Notes: generated from the letters alone by a model not told the origin. 64,000 nt of DNA from Stratiolaelaps scimitus (GCA_019614645.1 JABWDB010000008.1:9920001-9984000), one strand, 5' to 3'; shown: positions 11,914 through 25,571, counted from the stretch's first letter. Translations and numbers: made by a program.

Positions 11914-14900
11914 GCCTCCCTTGTTGTGGCGCCTGGGCGCTGCTGTTGGGTGTGTCCGCCTTTACCTTGCCACACTCGTAGAGGTTTGTTCGTACTTGCG
12001 GATTTGGTTCGAGGGGTAGACAAGGTGGTACACAAATGGGCACGGGATGACAACAATAATAGGCCTGTCTATTAGGGAAGACATACTTCTCCCTCGTTCG
12101 CTGCCGGCTCGCTATATCTACGTTTTGGCTCTCTGTGTCCGCCTTCCTCTACAGTGGTTCGTCTACGTTGGTGGGAAGCGCCGTGGGGCAAGCCTACCGC
12201 CTAAGGAGGCGCTTCTTTCGACACCTACTGAAGGCGTTAGCCTTGTTCCTTTCGGGATCGCTGACGACGATCGCCAAGCGAGAGGCGATGCGCAGGCAGA
12301 TGATACTGGTGTTTCGGGTTGTCCTGGTTAGGCAGGCCACTACGAAAAGAAGTTTAGGCGCAGCCGACACACGGTTAGGACAGGTCCTTCTACCGTCCAC
12401 TCATTCATTTCAGTGCCGTTCTGTTGCAACCGCTCGCGTAGCTAATATTGCATATTCATATGTTACCTCTACATCATTGCTGTCGCCATGCCTACGTCCA
12501 CTTGTCCGCATGTCTACGAGCCAGTAAACCTGCCGATGTTCGCCGTGTGCGAACCGATTCGCAGGTCGTTAAGCAACAACAAGTTGCCCGGTCCCTGTCC
12601 CAGATTTGACCACGTGTTGAAGCGGGCGGCTCTTCGAAGAGGCACCCTAACAATGAGGGACAATGCAGATAGCTCACGGTTGGAGGGCTGTCGACTCCGG
12701 CTCTGGTAGGTATTGTCATGCTAAACATACTGGCTAGCGGTGGTGATAGAAGCACTAGTCGTAGTCATCGGTCTAGGTCCTTGTGGGCCTGCTCTGTTGC
12801 CGTTATTGATGGCTTTGTTGCTTTCATTGCTGGTGCTGTAAGGCTCGTAGGTGTTGGAACAGAGCGTTGCACAGTTGCAATAAGACCTATGAGAGACCCA
12901 CTTGAGAAAGCAGATGTGTTGCACGGCAGGAACAAGGAAAATTCACAGCTGTTTTGCGGATAGTCATGGAAATACTTCGAAGTACGGGTAATACTTAAAG
13001 AGCGCCGATGTTATGAACGACAACGCGAGAAACTGAAAACGATATCGGTAGTTGACTGGAGGTATTGTAAACAAATCGAACGATAGGTAGCCAAATGGGA
13101 AAACTGACAAAAAAGTCCATACAGTTTAATAACAAAAGGTGACACCACATATCCCTGAAAGGACGCATAAATACAGGGAGATATCTTTTGTAGGAATAAG
13201 TTGCATGTCCTGAACTTAATAATAATACTTTTAAGAATTACAGTAAACATTATAATCACATACCTGACACACACTTAAGATGCAATTTGTTTCATTAATT
13301 TGCTGTCTTTATTTAGTCCACCTTATGCTTATATATATATATATACTAATAAGACCGTTTGTTAGATAGATTGGCCGTATTCAGTCGCACTGCTGAAAAT
13401 GTTCCCTTCAGTGAGTCCAACAGAAGGAAGACTCCAGGTCACAAAGCATAGACCAGCGTACATGCACATACAGAAATACTTCAGTGAGCACCAGCCAACG
13501 CCTGTTCTTCCAATTGAACCCTGCCAGTGCGATCATTCCTACATAAAGGACATTCGGTGTAATCACCGGCCACATCCATCAGAGCCGTTATCCATCGAGG
13601 CAGATATCTGTGGAGCGCACCTATCTGGCTGTGACTAATTTCCCCTCAAACAGATATTCGGTTTCCATGACCGCGTTTCATCATTACTGCTATTATCCAA
13701 ACGCCGACCAGGCGTTTATTATTTGTTTCCGTCTAATGAACCTGGCGTACCTCTTCCTTTGCCGATGCCTAGAAGGAGGAGAGTGTGAGAGAGAAAGAGA
13801 GATCAAGAAATGCTCCGTTCTTTTTTTGCGAACCGACTTGAAGCTAATGGACCCCCGAAGCAAGATAAAGACCTTCACTAAGAAGCCGTGTTCCTCTGGG
13901 GGTCCGGTAGCTGACTTCATGCCTGCATGCCTGATACATCGGCACCTTTTCAATGAACGTAACTCCTGGTCTCTAACACTCGCACTGCCCGTTTACCCCG
14001 CCGCCCCCCCTCCTGCTCCGACCCAAACGGGGGAACGGTTTTGCGTGAATGAGTCCATTGTTCGCAGAACTGCTGACAACATGTTGCTTAATAAGTTGTA
14101 CCATACGGTTCCGCTGGTAGCGAGTGTCCTGTGACTACGTGAACGGCGGGCAGTTCACGGCCGGGGTGACCGGGGGTGTGAGAAATGTTCGCCAACTTGG
14201 AGTAGACGTGGAGGATGATTGCATTCATTGTACGTTTTGCTTAAAGATAATGTACTAGCCTACCTCGGCAGGGGCCAGAGGACTTGTAGTGAAATCAGCA
14301 ATGTTCGATCCGATTACAGTTTGCATCGTATGCCGTACTAGAATTGGATATAGCTCTGATAAATTTTGCATCGCCTCCATCTGCAGCCGCCTCTTGTGCC
14401 TCTAATAGTGCAGCTGAAGGCAGTTTGTTCATTTCAAAATTACGAGTAGATTTGGAAGAACATGTACATATATGCGTTATCGAAAATGATCCAATTAATC
14501 TGCATAAGAAGCGATCTCATCATTTATAGGGGCTTTCCTATAAATTATGAGCCACGTGTTCAAAAGGATAAGAAGGCCAATCGCCAAATGTTAATGAAAT
14601 ATTAAATCTATCCGAGGCAAGCGGAATTAGCGCTGTATCCTCGAATGCGACAAGAGATAAGTCATTATCGTTGGCCTCGCCTCGGTATGTTGTATATTAT
14701 TCATCTACATCCGGATTACACCTGAACACCCCGCCTCAATAACCCAGCTGCGATGGTTCGTAATCATCACGTCAAGACTGAGGGTAGATAAATTGCCGCT
14801 GGCGTTATGTGTCATGGTTCGATCCTAAATTTGGTCAGATTGTTCATTTTGATATGACTAAGAAATTTGCATACTTCATGATTGCTGCGCTATATCACGG

Positions 14901-16261
14901 CACATCCTATGTATTATGAGGGCCAATCCCTCTTCCGTCTCCGATAAGAATTTCATTACCGCCCTCTGCCGTTTAACGGAAGGGAGCCTCTCGAACTGGC
15001 TATTCAGATATCCAGAATTCGTTCTCTTGGACTCTAGGGTCAGGCTGTGCAATGGGTTTACGCATGTTGTTATAGAGGCTCTGTTGAAGGCATTTCAGGA
15101 CGGTTCGACGTCGTGAGAACGCGTGATCATGGTCGCAAGGCTACTTTCGTTTATACACTGGCGGTCCTCGATCGCGGAAGCTTGCTGGGTGTGAACGACC
15201 GACTCACCTGCGGCTGAGATGTAAGGAACTGTATGAGTTCTTATGGCGGATAAGAATCTAGTGATATCTTTCGTGAACAGGCCGAGTACTCTTAAGGGGA
15301 GCGGCACGCAATTTAGCTTGATTAGCAGGACGCGAACAACTGATGCTCAGTGCATATGCAACAGACTGGAACGCTCACCGAGAGCAAAACAGTACTATGC
15401 AAAATGGGACAGAATACAGAGTGGACACGAGTCGCGAAATAGGAATAAAACAGCATGTTTCACTCCCAGCCTTTTTCCATGGCAGCTCTCGGTACCGCTG
15501 TATAGCATTGCTTCACAAGGCCTATTAAGTGATAGTATCGATTACGCTCGATTTTTCTGGGCTTTTCTCAACAGAGCTATTTATGTGACGGCACCGAATG
15601 CTAACCGTGTCCCAGGCAAACGACGATTTCTAGGGATCGAACCGGCGATTACAAATCCCGGTGGTGGTGCTGCTGCTGTTGTTCATACTTTCCGTAGCGG
15701 CTGCAGCTAAAGATACGTGTATTAGCTACTCAGGCCTACTAGAACACGAGTGAACACAACAGGATTGGCCGAAACGTGACCACTGGGAACGAAGCTGGCG
15801 GCTAAGGGGGGTCACTGAGCATGGTCCTTTACTGCGTGGAGTCAACCACGCACCGACAACGACCTGCCACACCCTGAATGGCTCACAGAGGCTTGAGTGA
15901 CCAAGCATCCTCCGACAATGCGGACAACCCGGTCAAGATATATCGCTTACATTTGGCAAATATATAAGGACGGAGAAAAACGAGGACCTCGAACAGTTAA
16001 GACGCCCATAGATAGGTCTGCGCGATTTGCCTTCCGCATCTCGCTTCTCCACTCTAGCTTTAATCCTCTAGTGACTGCAACATTTTGTGTTGTTTTCTCC
16101 TAATGTCGACTGCGCAAGCGACCATAGCAGAATTCTAAAATGGGGATCATGAAGTATTGCTTATGGGTATCACATTTATCAACTAAATATACAGACTAAC
16201 TTGAGGTTTCGGCCATCTCTATTCATTCAACGGAGTGTGTTAAAAAAACTTAAACTTTTTC
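11910..16261. other. non-coding stretch; GC-rich at 12.0-12.7 kb
   Basis: The first 800 bases are GC-leaning, with open frames on both strands (12135-12527 plus, 12492-12755 minus). After that the DNA is mixed, with a short AT run at about 13332-13347. Frames at 13610-14134 (174 codons) and 15243-15710 (155 codons) are the longest here. I see no motif, signal peptide or membrane segment pattern in either that would mark a real protein. Confidence 0.35.
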
Positions 16262-16296
16262 GGGCTGACTCTCAGCCAACATTTAACGTCCACGGA
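16262..16296. repeat. copy 1 of a dispersed 35-base repeat
   Basis: This segment and the one at 25070-25104 share a core containing CAGCCAACATTTAACGTCC, with about four differences over 35 bases. Similarity fades quickly on both sides. Such a short, well-preserved match is most simply a fragment of an interspersed element, but the element itself is not recognised. Confidence 0.7.
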
Positions 16297-18320
16297 GGGT
16301 GTTAACTCGAGTTCAACATCCCAACAATGAAACCGTTGCTCAAAGTAGCATTTATACGCTTACACATTGAGAGTAAGCAGAACTTTGCCGAATAACACAG
16401 TATCTCTCGTCTAACGACGTGGCGACCTTCGAATAAAATGTATATTTGTATTGTATTATATGGGATTGTATCATACTATATAGAATCGCGTTCGAACAGC
16501 AGGAAATATCAACAAACTGCTATATTGGATTTCGAAATAATCGGCATCGTTATAGGCATCCGTTTCACAAACAAGAAATTTCGCCATTCGCCAAAGTTCA
16601 CAGGGGAACAGCAACTATACACATTACGAAATGATAGTTGCTTCATCCTCTGTTCTGTTCGTATGCTGGCGTTGCCCTTGTTGTGGTCAAATGTTCTTCG
16701 GGAACCGGGGGCATCATCGATGATGCAACGCATTTTTTCGACAATCCAATTGTTGCATGACCAACAACAATGGTTACATTGCCCGATACATTCACTGCGA
16801 CAACGGCGAATCGACCCGATCCAGCTGACCTGCTCTGACCAGCCGGCGACACAAGTGTAAGCGAATCAGAAAATTAGTCTGTAGTAACCACAATACAATC
16901 GTTCCGAATTGTCCTGTTGTGAGGGGACCTTGAAAGCTACAATGGGCCGACAGTTCATTCATTCCTCCATTTGCTTCAAGGGCCGGATGGGGAGCGGTAG
17001 TGCGGGAGCCGGATGTGCTTTTCTTATTTATGGGCACCGCCTATGCAACGGCCTTCCCGGGCACAGTGCATGTCTCGAGCGTGTCCCCGTATTTATGTAT
17101 AGTATGTATATATGTCGCGCGCATGAATACGCCGTGTGTACCGTAAGTGTGCATAGCTCTTAAATGCGTCTGGCCGACCGGACCGTCCAAGCCATGCCTT
17201 ATTCAAGCGAAACGGAGACAGGTTCGCATTTCGAAACTGCCGCCCCAGAGACCCACGAGCCTATAGCCTGACCAACAGTGCTATAGCCCGCATCAGCCGA
17301 GTGGATGGCCGAGTTGCTTGCTGTGTTTCACTGCCGCGGCTTTCAGGGTGGCACGAGTCAGCCGGCGAACGGAGATGGAACGCGTTCGGATAGGTCGTCG
17401 CGCGGGCCGCCGTATGCAAATACGAACGAACGTGTGAATTTTCCTGAGGCTGTTCAGCAGCGGTGGTGAACAGTCGTTGTAGTAGTTCTCTGGTGCTTAG
17501 CAACACTGGCCGGCAGTGGCGTAGGCGGCGAGTGTAGACGCAGAGCAGGCGGTAGCACGGAACATGGAACACGCCCCCATAGGAACATAGAGAGAGAGAG
17601 AGAAAAGCAGGGGTAGGAATGTTAAAGTTAGGCCCCACAACCAGCCCCATCCCATTAGCCTCGTACATGGCGCACCCTCAATCGCCTGCTTCTCCCTTAC
17701 CACGTGGCGGATACAAGACCATCGGCTCGTCGTTGTCGTCGTCGCTGCAGCCCCGCTTCAGTTCCGTGTATGTATGTGTGTAAGGCACGAAGGCCGCCCG
17801 TGTACGAGTATAGAGCTGGCCGCAGGAAGAGGAGAAGGTAATTTAGACGTCCCGCCTTCGCCACGACTGTCCCGTCCGCTGCTGACTAGCCATCTAGCTT
17901 GGTCTGCCCGGCCCCGCCCCGACCCGACCCCCGCGGCTGCCTACCACGGTGCTGCGCTTCCGTTGGACATCCACGAAAGCACCGCAGAGCTGTTTTTCTA
18001 CGGCGCTACACCGGATTCTGCTGTGTCGTCCTTTGTTTCTTTTGGGGAGGTTTTGCACCTCCGCCCTCCAGGGTGCCGCTTCTGTTTAGCCGTTGCTCCA
18101 AAGACTACAGCATTGTATTTATACTACGGGACAGGCAGCTGGGTCACCAGACAACGTATTTGGCCATACTGCTACGTAGCCTTAGAAGCTATCTTGCTAA
18201 TAGAATGCTGTTAAACTAGTGACGTTTTTGGTATTACACTGATTCGGATACAGGTCGCTTTGGCGCACTAACCGTCCACCCAAATTCTCCCTGTATATTA
18301 CATGAGTGTAAGAATACATT
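16297..18320. other. non-coding stretch; GC-rich at 16.9-18.2 kb
   Basis: From about 16950 the DNA becomes GC-rich, with frames open on both strands (17261-17668 minus, 17774-18214 plus and an overlapping 17899-18219 plus). A short GA run lies at about 17588-17602. No protein family is recognised. Confidence 0.35.
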
Positions 18321-18407
18321 TATATTATTATTATTATTATTATATTATTATTCATTATTATTATTATTATTCATTATTATTTTATTATATTTATTATATT
18401 TATTATT
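18321..18407. repeat. (ATT)n microsatellite, interrupted
   Basis: About 87 bases of TTA/ATT units broken by a few C and AT insertions. The frame across it encodes only a low-complexity Tyr/Ile run. Confidence 0.9.
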
Positions 18408-18794
18408 CGCAAGAATTCACCACTCGTCTATTCATATTATATTTGTCGGTACCCGACCACAATGGAAATAGTCTATTAATACAATGTATCCATCAACCGC
18501 ATGAGACACTGGCTCTGTATTCGACATATGAACTTTGTGTGTCTTCCCGCCAAATGTTACTGCAACATCACACTCTGTGGATTTTGACTTTCCTGAGTTC
18601 CCGTGTGGCCGGGTCCGCTAGAGAGCAGCCTGGTTGACCTTGTGAGATTTCATTCCCGAGGCTTATCGAATTCGTTACAATGGCTAAATTACGTACATTG
18701 AACTGCGTGAATGACCAGCTATGTTCCATATTCCAGGCTGTTAGATCAAATGCTGCAGCAACCTTTTTGTAGAGGTTGCACAGACAAAGGCTGA

Positions 18795-19040
18795 TTTATT
18801 CTTGATGATAGCTCAGCAGGTCGTCGCATTACGTACCATGGGACTCATTTTATCTACAAACAACGCCTTGGGAGTTTCTACATTTCAAACCGCAGTTCGG
18901 CGATGGCTGGTTTAAATACAAAAACTATAGGATTTTGGAGTGATGCTGGCTCCCATCTAGAAAACGTTTCCATTGTTGATTCATTAAAGACAGACGGGTT
19001 CTCTGAATTAATTAAGTCACCTCGTCTGAGAGCAAGTTAA
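18795..19040 (+). CDS. open frame of 81 residues with protein-like composition, unidentified
   Basis: An open stretch follows a stop at 18792-18794 and ends at a TAA at 19038-19040. The first ATG is only at 18903, so if coding it would be an exon or the remnant of a longer frame. The translation has balanced composition and runs such as THFIYKQRLGSFYISNRSS, loosely reminiscent of FLYWCH-type zinc-binding repeats. The defining Cys/His pattern is absent, so I do not assign it. A separate short frame beginning with ATG at about 18681 lies just upstream. About a hundred open stretches of this length are expected by chance in a window this size, so confidence is low. Confidence 0.15.
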   Translation, partial: FILDDSSAGRRITYHGTHFIYKQRLGSFYISNRSSAMAGLNTKTIGFWSDAGSHLENVSIVDSLKTDGFSELIKSPRLRAS

Positions 19041-22000
19041 TCAACCCGATAGTTGATGAAGCTACGTTCACACACTCGCACACACATCTTGTGAATGGAA
19101 AGGTCTCCAGGACAGGGATTATTACTATTATTAATTCCAGCCCTAATTATTATTCTAGAGCACGAAGTCACAAACACACACGAGTTTGAGCCACCCGAAG
19201 ATCAAATGGTGAGGAGATGCGTAGTAGTGTTATTTTACAGGGTACATTTCTGCCGATGTATACATATCTTCTCGACGTTGTATCTGCAAGGCAAGACAGA
19301 ACACTGACGAATCAGCGATTGTATACGAAGTAGTATAGCGTTGCCCTTTAATGAAACAATATTCTGCAACGGTAACACTTAAGATTCAGGTATACTTTAT
19401 TTTACACTGATTTTACACGTTTCATCCGACGTGTGTATAACGCATAACAAACAGAAACGAAAATGATAAAGTCGTATTGATAACAATCGTAATGCTCAGA
19501 TTATACAAGCGAAAATCCCTGATCCGTGATGCGTAGTATAACTCGGCGTCGCCAAGCAGCGTGGATGCCAAGCTCGGCATACCACGAACGAATGGTCGTG
19601 AACGAGTTCCATATGTAACTGTTTCGATATCTCCGAAGAGTTTACTAGATATCTCTGCGTTCAGTTCATTTCGGCCAGCAACATTGTATGGTCATCATGA
19701 GAATGCATCATCTCGATCGTGTACAGTCGCAGCGGGCTGGTTTCACATCAGGATCAATTTTTTGCAAAGCTATCTCTCTCCCTCCATCTCCACAGCTCAC
19801 GAGTTCCATGATACAGCCCCCTATGAAAATCACGCTTGATCACAAGCACGCGGCCCTGATAGCTAAAGATGCAAAAGTGGCAACAGACCAGCAGCGAGGG
19901 GAATCGTTTGTAGTCCACCTAGTTTTGTTTTCTGCCCACTCGACGCACACCACGCGCGAATTGCGCACTTGAACGCAGATACGGTCGCCTGCCGACGGCA
20001 ACGAACAGCCATGTACGGAAATAACACGATGGTAAATCTTCTGCTCGTCGCACAGAGCATCCCGGTTGCCGGAGCGGCAGGCATCCGCATCAACAGTGTC
20101 CGCGTAGGGAGCTGCCCGGAGAGTTAGGGTAGTGCTAGCGCCGCCGCCGCTTGGCTTTTCCCTTGTGTTCGGCTAGAAGTAAAGCGAAGGAACAACGCAA
20201 AATGGGCACGTGACCTGCATCCGAAGCAGAAGCGGCCTAGGAAGCGTCCTAGGAAGCTAACCAACCAGACGAGGCACTCCGTCTAGCGCAATCCTGCCGG
20301 CCAGAAGCCTCTGCTGTAGCCTAACCTTCACAGGAGGAACTGACGCCGAGGCGGGGACGTCTGGACGGGGTGACAGCGGTCTCCTGTGGTTGCTTGCCTT
20401 CCCGCTTGCCTGGCTGACTCAGTGGCCGGGTCTAGCTGCCTTCTACGAATCGGCCAAGTGACACCTTTACTTCAGATGCCCGGGGGAGACGGCGCGCTGA
20501 GGCTGGACGTTGAGGCGTACGAATGCGCTCAGCAGCAACAAGAATCGCAACCGCTACGGGAACGACAGCAGCAGGAAGTCGACACGGTTCCAGGCGGTTC
20601 TGGTGTTCGTTTTGGCATGCCAAACGACTTTGCCGTGTTTGTACTCGCCGGTTTCGGAGCTTCGGATGGAATTTTCGAATGCGCCTTAATCAACAACGAC
20701 CGACAACCGGTCCCCAGTCGCCAAACCGACGCGCGGGGTGCACGCCTACATTCGGAGTGGCTGTCTATCCTTGGAGGGTGGCGAAGGCGACGGTGGCAGC
20801 GGTGTAACAAACTGCTAAAAATAATGGAAAGTTACGGTTAGCTATAACGACGTGTGAATTTACCGTTGTGATTCGCTGCTATCTGATTGGTTCCTTGAGA
20901 TTGCTGAGATACTTCATAGTAGTGATACTTCTATGGTGAGTGCGTGTTCGTATTCGTTCTCGTATGATCAGTGCCACCAGTCATATGTCTATTTTACAAG
21001 CAATATAATCATGGCTTCAATGACCACGATATGAACTGAAAACATCCTGACTAACGTTCGAAATACGTTGCTATGCCTGACTAGAACTGACACAGCTTAC
21101 GCAGATTATATTTAAAGGAATACTTGGATACCATTTCCTTCGGCACAGGCTTAACACAAGTGGACCTGATCCTAATAGACGTTATTTTGCCACTAGTAAC
21201 AAGGCAGGGTATCTAGCCTTTTTGTTCGTTCAGCAAGATTGCGCCCGTTAGTTAGTTGTCCTGATGAGCAGTCGACCTTTACGTGGATAGGCTGACGATG
21301 GTCAACCGCACCGTACATGGCTTTCACGATCGCCAAACCTCCTCTGCGATGTCATTAAGGACAGGGCCCATTCACAAAAGCTGACAAGCACCCGCGAAAT
21401 GAAGGTATAGATTCGCGGGAAACTTAAAGAGATCAAAAAGAGCAACAAACGATCAGGGACAATGTACCTATAGCAAGGCCAGTCACTCTGAATATCCACG
21501 CGACTGTGGATAACGATAATAATCGTCATATGCGCATCATCAGATATTTGATTGGCTTTCTTAATTTTTGTCTCGTTTTTATCAGACTGCTTATCCCATC
21601 CTCAATGTCCACATAGACCATAGGGGTCGTTACCCACAGGGCCACCTTGGTCCCTCTGGTTGCTCTCATTTTTCTATACTGACAACTTTTCGACGATGTA
21701 ATTTCCAGATCGGCTTCGGGCTGACCGATTTCAGACAACTGTGTAGGAAGGAGGCGAGCAATAAGGGAAGAGCGCCGAGGGTCTGCCCAACATAGAGCGA
21801 GTTGTATCAGCGGAGGCGGCAGCTGTTTGCGTCTACGCGGGATGAGTGCTACCAATTCGGCTGCTAGCCCTTTGATCCTCAGGGGAGGCTCAGTAGGGAC
21901 TCGGCTAGCTTTAGCTCAGCCAGCACTCTCGTGCCAGGAAACCGTTCCTGGTTCCCGTAACAATTTCGAGTTGGTCATGCCCCTAATCGACTGCAGCGTC

Positions 22001-24132
22001 GTCAGTCGCTGATGCTGTCTCTGCTATTGCTACATAGACGGAATAGTTCAGGACGGACATCCCTAAGTTTGCTTGTCATGTTGCCCAGTGGGACATCCGA
22101 AACTCGCCACCGCCACTCGCCTGGCCCCGTATCCGCTCCGCCTACGCCCACCCATAACTGACCCACTACCATCCCCTTCTCCCAGCACACCCTACGAACA
22201 ATCCGTGAAGTCCGACAGGGCACAATATAAAGCTAACCGGCAAGGACCAACTGGCTCCCAACGATAGTAAATCACATGAGCACAGCTAGTGCTCTACATG
22301 AGCCAACAAGCGGCGATTAATATCAAGCAATGCGATGCGGCGCACAGTTGACTCTATGTGTTTAACCAGAGGGAGTGCGTGTGTATGCGTGCCTGCGTGT
22401 GTTTGTATAAAACTACAATAGTATCTACTCGGAACATAAAATAGAGGAGGATCCTGCCACTCCTATCATATGATTCAACCGCTTCAAATACAGACACACC
22501 CGATGGCTACGAAACCCACAAAACTCTTGTTTATTCAAAGCATGCCAGCGATCCTTGTGGTTACACCAGTATGGCCGTAGCTCCACGAATTGCCAGAAAT
22601 GCCTATCGAGCTTAGCGAAGAGACCGGATAATATTATTATACATAAACGACGTAACGACATAGGGTCGATTTGTACTTGGATAAGACGCACTTTCTATTG
22701 TACACATTAGCTAGGGCTTCCAATATTACCGATGAGTGTTTATTTGGATTAAGCCTCGATGCCCATAACGTTAATGCCGGCAACAATAGCACACGACTAT
22801 AAGGTGACCAACACAGGTGACCAACGTGATATGTAGATCCTTGAAGCAATGTTTTCTCGGGGCCTGTCATGGATGGTCAGATGGGGGCAAACTAAGCGAA
22901 TTAAGGTGGTAAATTCAAATTGACGCCACAGATTTATAAAGGAAAAGACTGCGAATAAAGGAAATCCGCTTTCCGCGAAATGGCTTTGATACAGCCAGTA
23001 CGCCCAGCACGTTGGCCCGCCTCAATATATATATATGATAGGTCTCATTGCATATCGTGTGTTTATCATCTTGGCTCATCCACAACGATCTAAGTTTGGT
23101 CCTAAAAATAACACATGGGGCTAACAGCAAAGGTCAGATGAGTAACGAGTAGAATACTGCACCTGACACAACATTGGGAGCTGCGTACGAGGTCTCGTTA
23201 AACGAGATCCACGGGCTTGCCTATCGATTTTTCGCCTACAGTGGCAAATTAAGAAGGCAGTCTTACATCTTAGGGTTTAAGGCCACTCTTTGAGGAAGAC
23301 TGCAGCATAATGATGATGATAAATGGCAATGACCCTGTGCTTGCTCGAGTCCGAGGACAAAATGGTCGAAACAACCTTTTTTTGTTCTTGAACGACGACA
23401 ACGTTCTCTGCTTATTTGAAAAAAAAATGCATTGATAATTAGTTCCCTCGTTAGCTCGGGAGAACTCTTATATCGGTATAGGCGTATTGGTTTTCTTGGT
23501 ATAATTATCCGTTACGGGTTAATATTAATTGATTTATCGTTATTTTCAAGCACGTTACTACCAACTTTTATAACAACGCTTTAAGGGAGCAGGTTTAGGG
23601 TCGTAGAATAATAACTCGAATCTCTAAGCTTCTAAATCTTCTATCAGTATGTTTATTGCAATTCCTCGGTTTCGGAGTAAGCTGGAATTCGTATCTGCTG
23701 ATGCCAAGGTCATTGTCGGAACCATTTTACGAGTGAATAATGAACCACTCGGTAGGTCTAACCCTTGATTACAATGGTGGAGACGAGTTACCTTAAATGG
23801 CAAATATCGTGTACTTTTTAGATATGTATACTTAAGTCCCTGCGATGTTTTGATGCCTTTCGTCTAAGACTTATGTGAATGGTGAATTACTTTAAACCCA
23901 CTGATCAGAACCTGCATCAGTGTGCGTTGCCTTGCGGGTTACACGATGGGCAGTACGGTCCTCTCTCATACAGTGGACGACCGTTCTTTAGGGACAGCAG
24001 ACCAACATATTTACGACTAACGTCAGAGCTTAAGCGAGCCATTATTCTCCCAGGGATACGGATCCAGGTTGTGCTGCATCCTATTTGTGAAGAAAGTATA
24101 TAATAGTTAACTCAGTTCAATACAGCCGTCGC
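19041..24132. other. non-coding stretch; GC-rich at 20.1-20.85 kb
   Basis: Mostly mixed DNA. The patch at 20100-20850 is GC-rich and includes a CACGTG E-box word near 20208, a short tandem pair of CCTAGGAAGC near 20238-20261, and a 151-codon frame (20386-20841). That frame has no recognised domain, and the opposite strand is also open at 20529-20810. A 7-bp perfect inverted repeat, TATCCAC/GTGGATA, lies near 21492-21511. Elsewhere nothing stands out. Confidence 0.35.
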
Positions 24133-24205
24133 CGCGTGGTGCTTTCAATGATTGAAGGGGTCCCTGGCTGAGACCGCCGAAGGTCGCTGGTACGAACCCC
24201 ACAAT
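24133..24205 (+). repeat. tRNA-like SINE head, degenerate
   Basis: This segment carries GTCCCTGGCTGAGACC and a B-box-like GCTGGTACGAACCCC (24186-24200), in the same order as the head at 25572-25651. It looks like a diverged relative of that tRNA-derived element. No cloverleaf can be drawn confidently. Confidence 0.3.
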
Positions 24206-24364
24206 ATGCTACCCCTGTGGCGCGGATATCTCGCAACGACGCGGAGTTTGTCCGCATGACGAGATGAAGAAATTTTCAAATAGAAATTCATCAATGATCA
24301 CGTAGAGATCTGCGGTCTCACAGCGACCAATATATAGGTGCTTGCTATGTATGCACTTAGTTTG

Positions 24365-24397
24365 CAGTGCCTATTAGGCTATAATATATAGGCACTG
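24365..24397. other. perfect 10-bp hairpin
   Basis: CAGTGCCTAT is followed, after 13 bases, by ATAGGCACTG. The stem is perfect, and related words (ATATAGGTGCTTGC, at about 24332) lie just upstream, hinting at a small repeated unit. No function is evident. Confidence 0.6.
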
Positions 24398-25069
24398 TTT
24401 GGCAGTTCGTAGTATTCGCTATCTTGTTTCTGCGTCATATGCTTGAACACGCCTTTGCCAACTGGATTTTCAAGCCAGCGAAAATAACAAGGCAAAATGC
24501 AGATGTGGTGCCAACGCCGGCCAGTCGTGGGTCCAACGGTATGCCACGTAAAAATCGACGGCAGCTTTCTCCCGCTTCGCGACGATGTGCGTAAGGTCTC
24601 CACGAGAAGTGACTATTCTTGTGCCCTGGTCGTGTTTCGGGGCAAACGATCCGATGTAATAGGGACACAACACCGGTTGTCGCGTCGTCGAGACACAAGA
24701 AAGAAAAGCTTTCCGTGCTAAGTGAGCGAAAAAGATCTATTCAGATTACCCGGTTGTGAATAAACCACTCGAAATCCGTCCGACATCGGCTAATCAACGA
24801 GTCGACGAGCCGATTCGCGTAGGTCCTGTGAGCGCTACGGACAGACGGGCCGCAAAATCCACTGGGACGAATGATTGTTCAAAGTTCGTCCTTCGAAGAA
24901 GTCCTGCTACCTCACTGCTGTCCGTTTTCCTGGCTGTTCGCGAGTACGTGGTGATCAGCGATGCAGGGGGAACCACGCTCCATGAATACAAAATAGCAAA
25001 GTTCATAGGCCACATTGGCTTCACTCAAGAAGAGCTATGATAACTGAAAATACACTAAGGAAAATTTCT
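24398..25069. other. non-coding stretch
   Basis: Overlapping open frames on both strands (24435-24698 minus, 24497-24721 plus, 24756-25040 plus) have no recognised family. The minus frame at 24794-25024 superficially resembles an RNase H region of a retroelement but lacks its catalytic motifs. Confidence 0.35.
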
Positions 25070-25104
25070 GGACTGACGCCCAGCCAACATTTAACGTCCG
25101 CGGA
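25070..25104. repeat. copy 2 of a dispersed 35-base repeat
   Basis: Same core as at 16262-16296, in the same orientation. The flanks are only weakly alike. Confidence 0.7.
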
Positions 25105-25571
25105 ATTGACAACATGCTACAGAATATCAACACTATTATCAGTTCACTTTTATTACGCTCAAACAAGATTATAGATCTAAATTAGCCGTCAACTCGCTAT
25201 TGTATTAGATATACGTGCGTGCTGCCCATGTTGAGGGGTATTGAGTTGTCCAAAAATCAGAACGAGTTACGAGCTTGGCAAGTTCTCCCGGAACAAAAGC
25301 CAGGTATGATATATCCAGCCGTTAATGGCAACCGAGCTGTTTTACATCTCTTTGAGTTTGATCTTACTTGTAATGGATTAATTCATCTTCGAACGTAATT
25401 TCCCCCGGTTCAAGCTGTCCATTGGATCTAGAAAAAATGTTCCCAAGGGGACTCTTCCTTCTATGTCCAGGCTTCGATGTTCCAGCGTTGCATTGCGCAG
25501 TCAGGAAAGGCGGCTTAATATTTCAGTCGGTCGATCACGCTAGACCTATCTGGTTTTTCACTACCAGACAT
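25105..25571. other. non-coding stretch with a small unrecognised open frame
   Basis: A frame of about 72 codons is open from 25183 to 25398, with an ATG at 25228. It has no recognisable domain and its length is unremarkable. Confidence 0.3.

Noticed and set aside
17781..17800. miR-124-like word (TAAGGCACG)
   Set aside because: Only the first nine bases agree with the known miRNA; the remainder differs and no suitable hairpin surrounds it.
24794..25024. Retroelement RNase H-like segment (minus strand)
   Set aside because: The resemblance is limited to a few residues, and the catalytic Asp/Glu pattern and neighbouring reverse transcriptase are missing.
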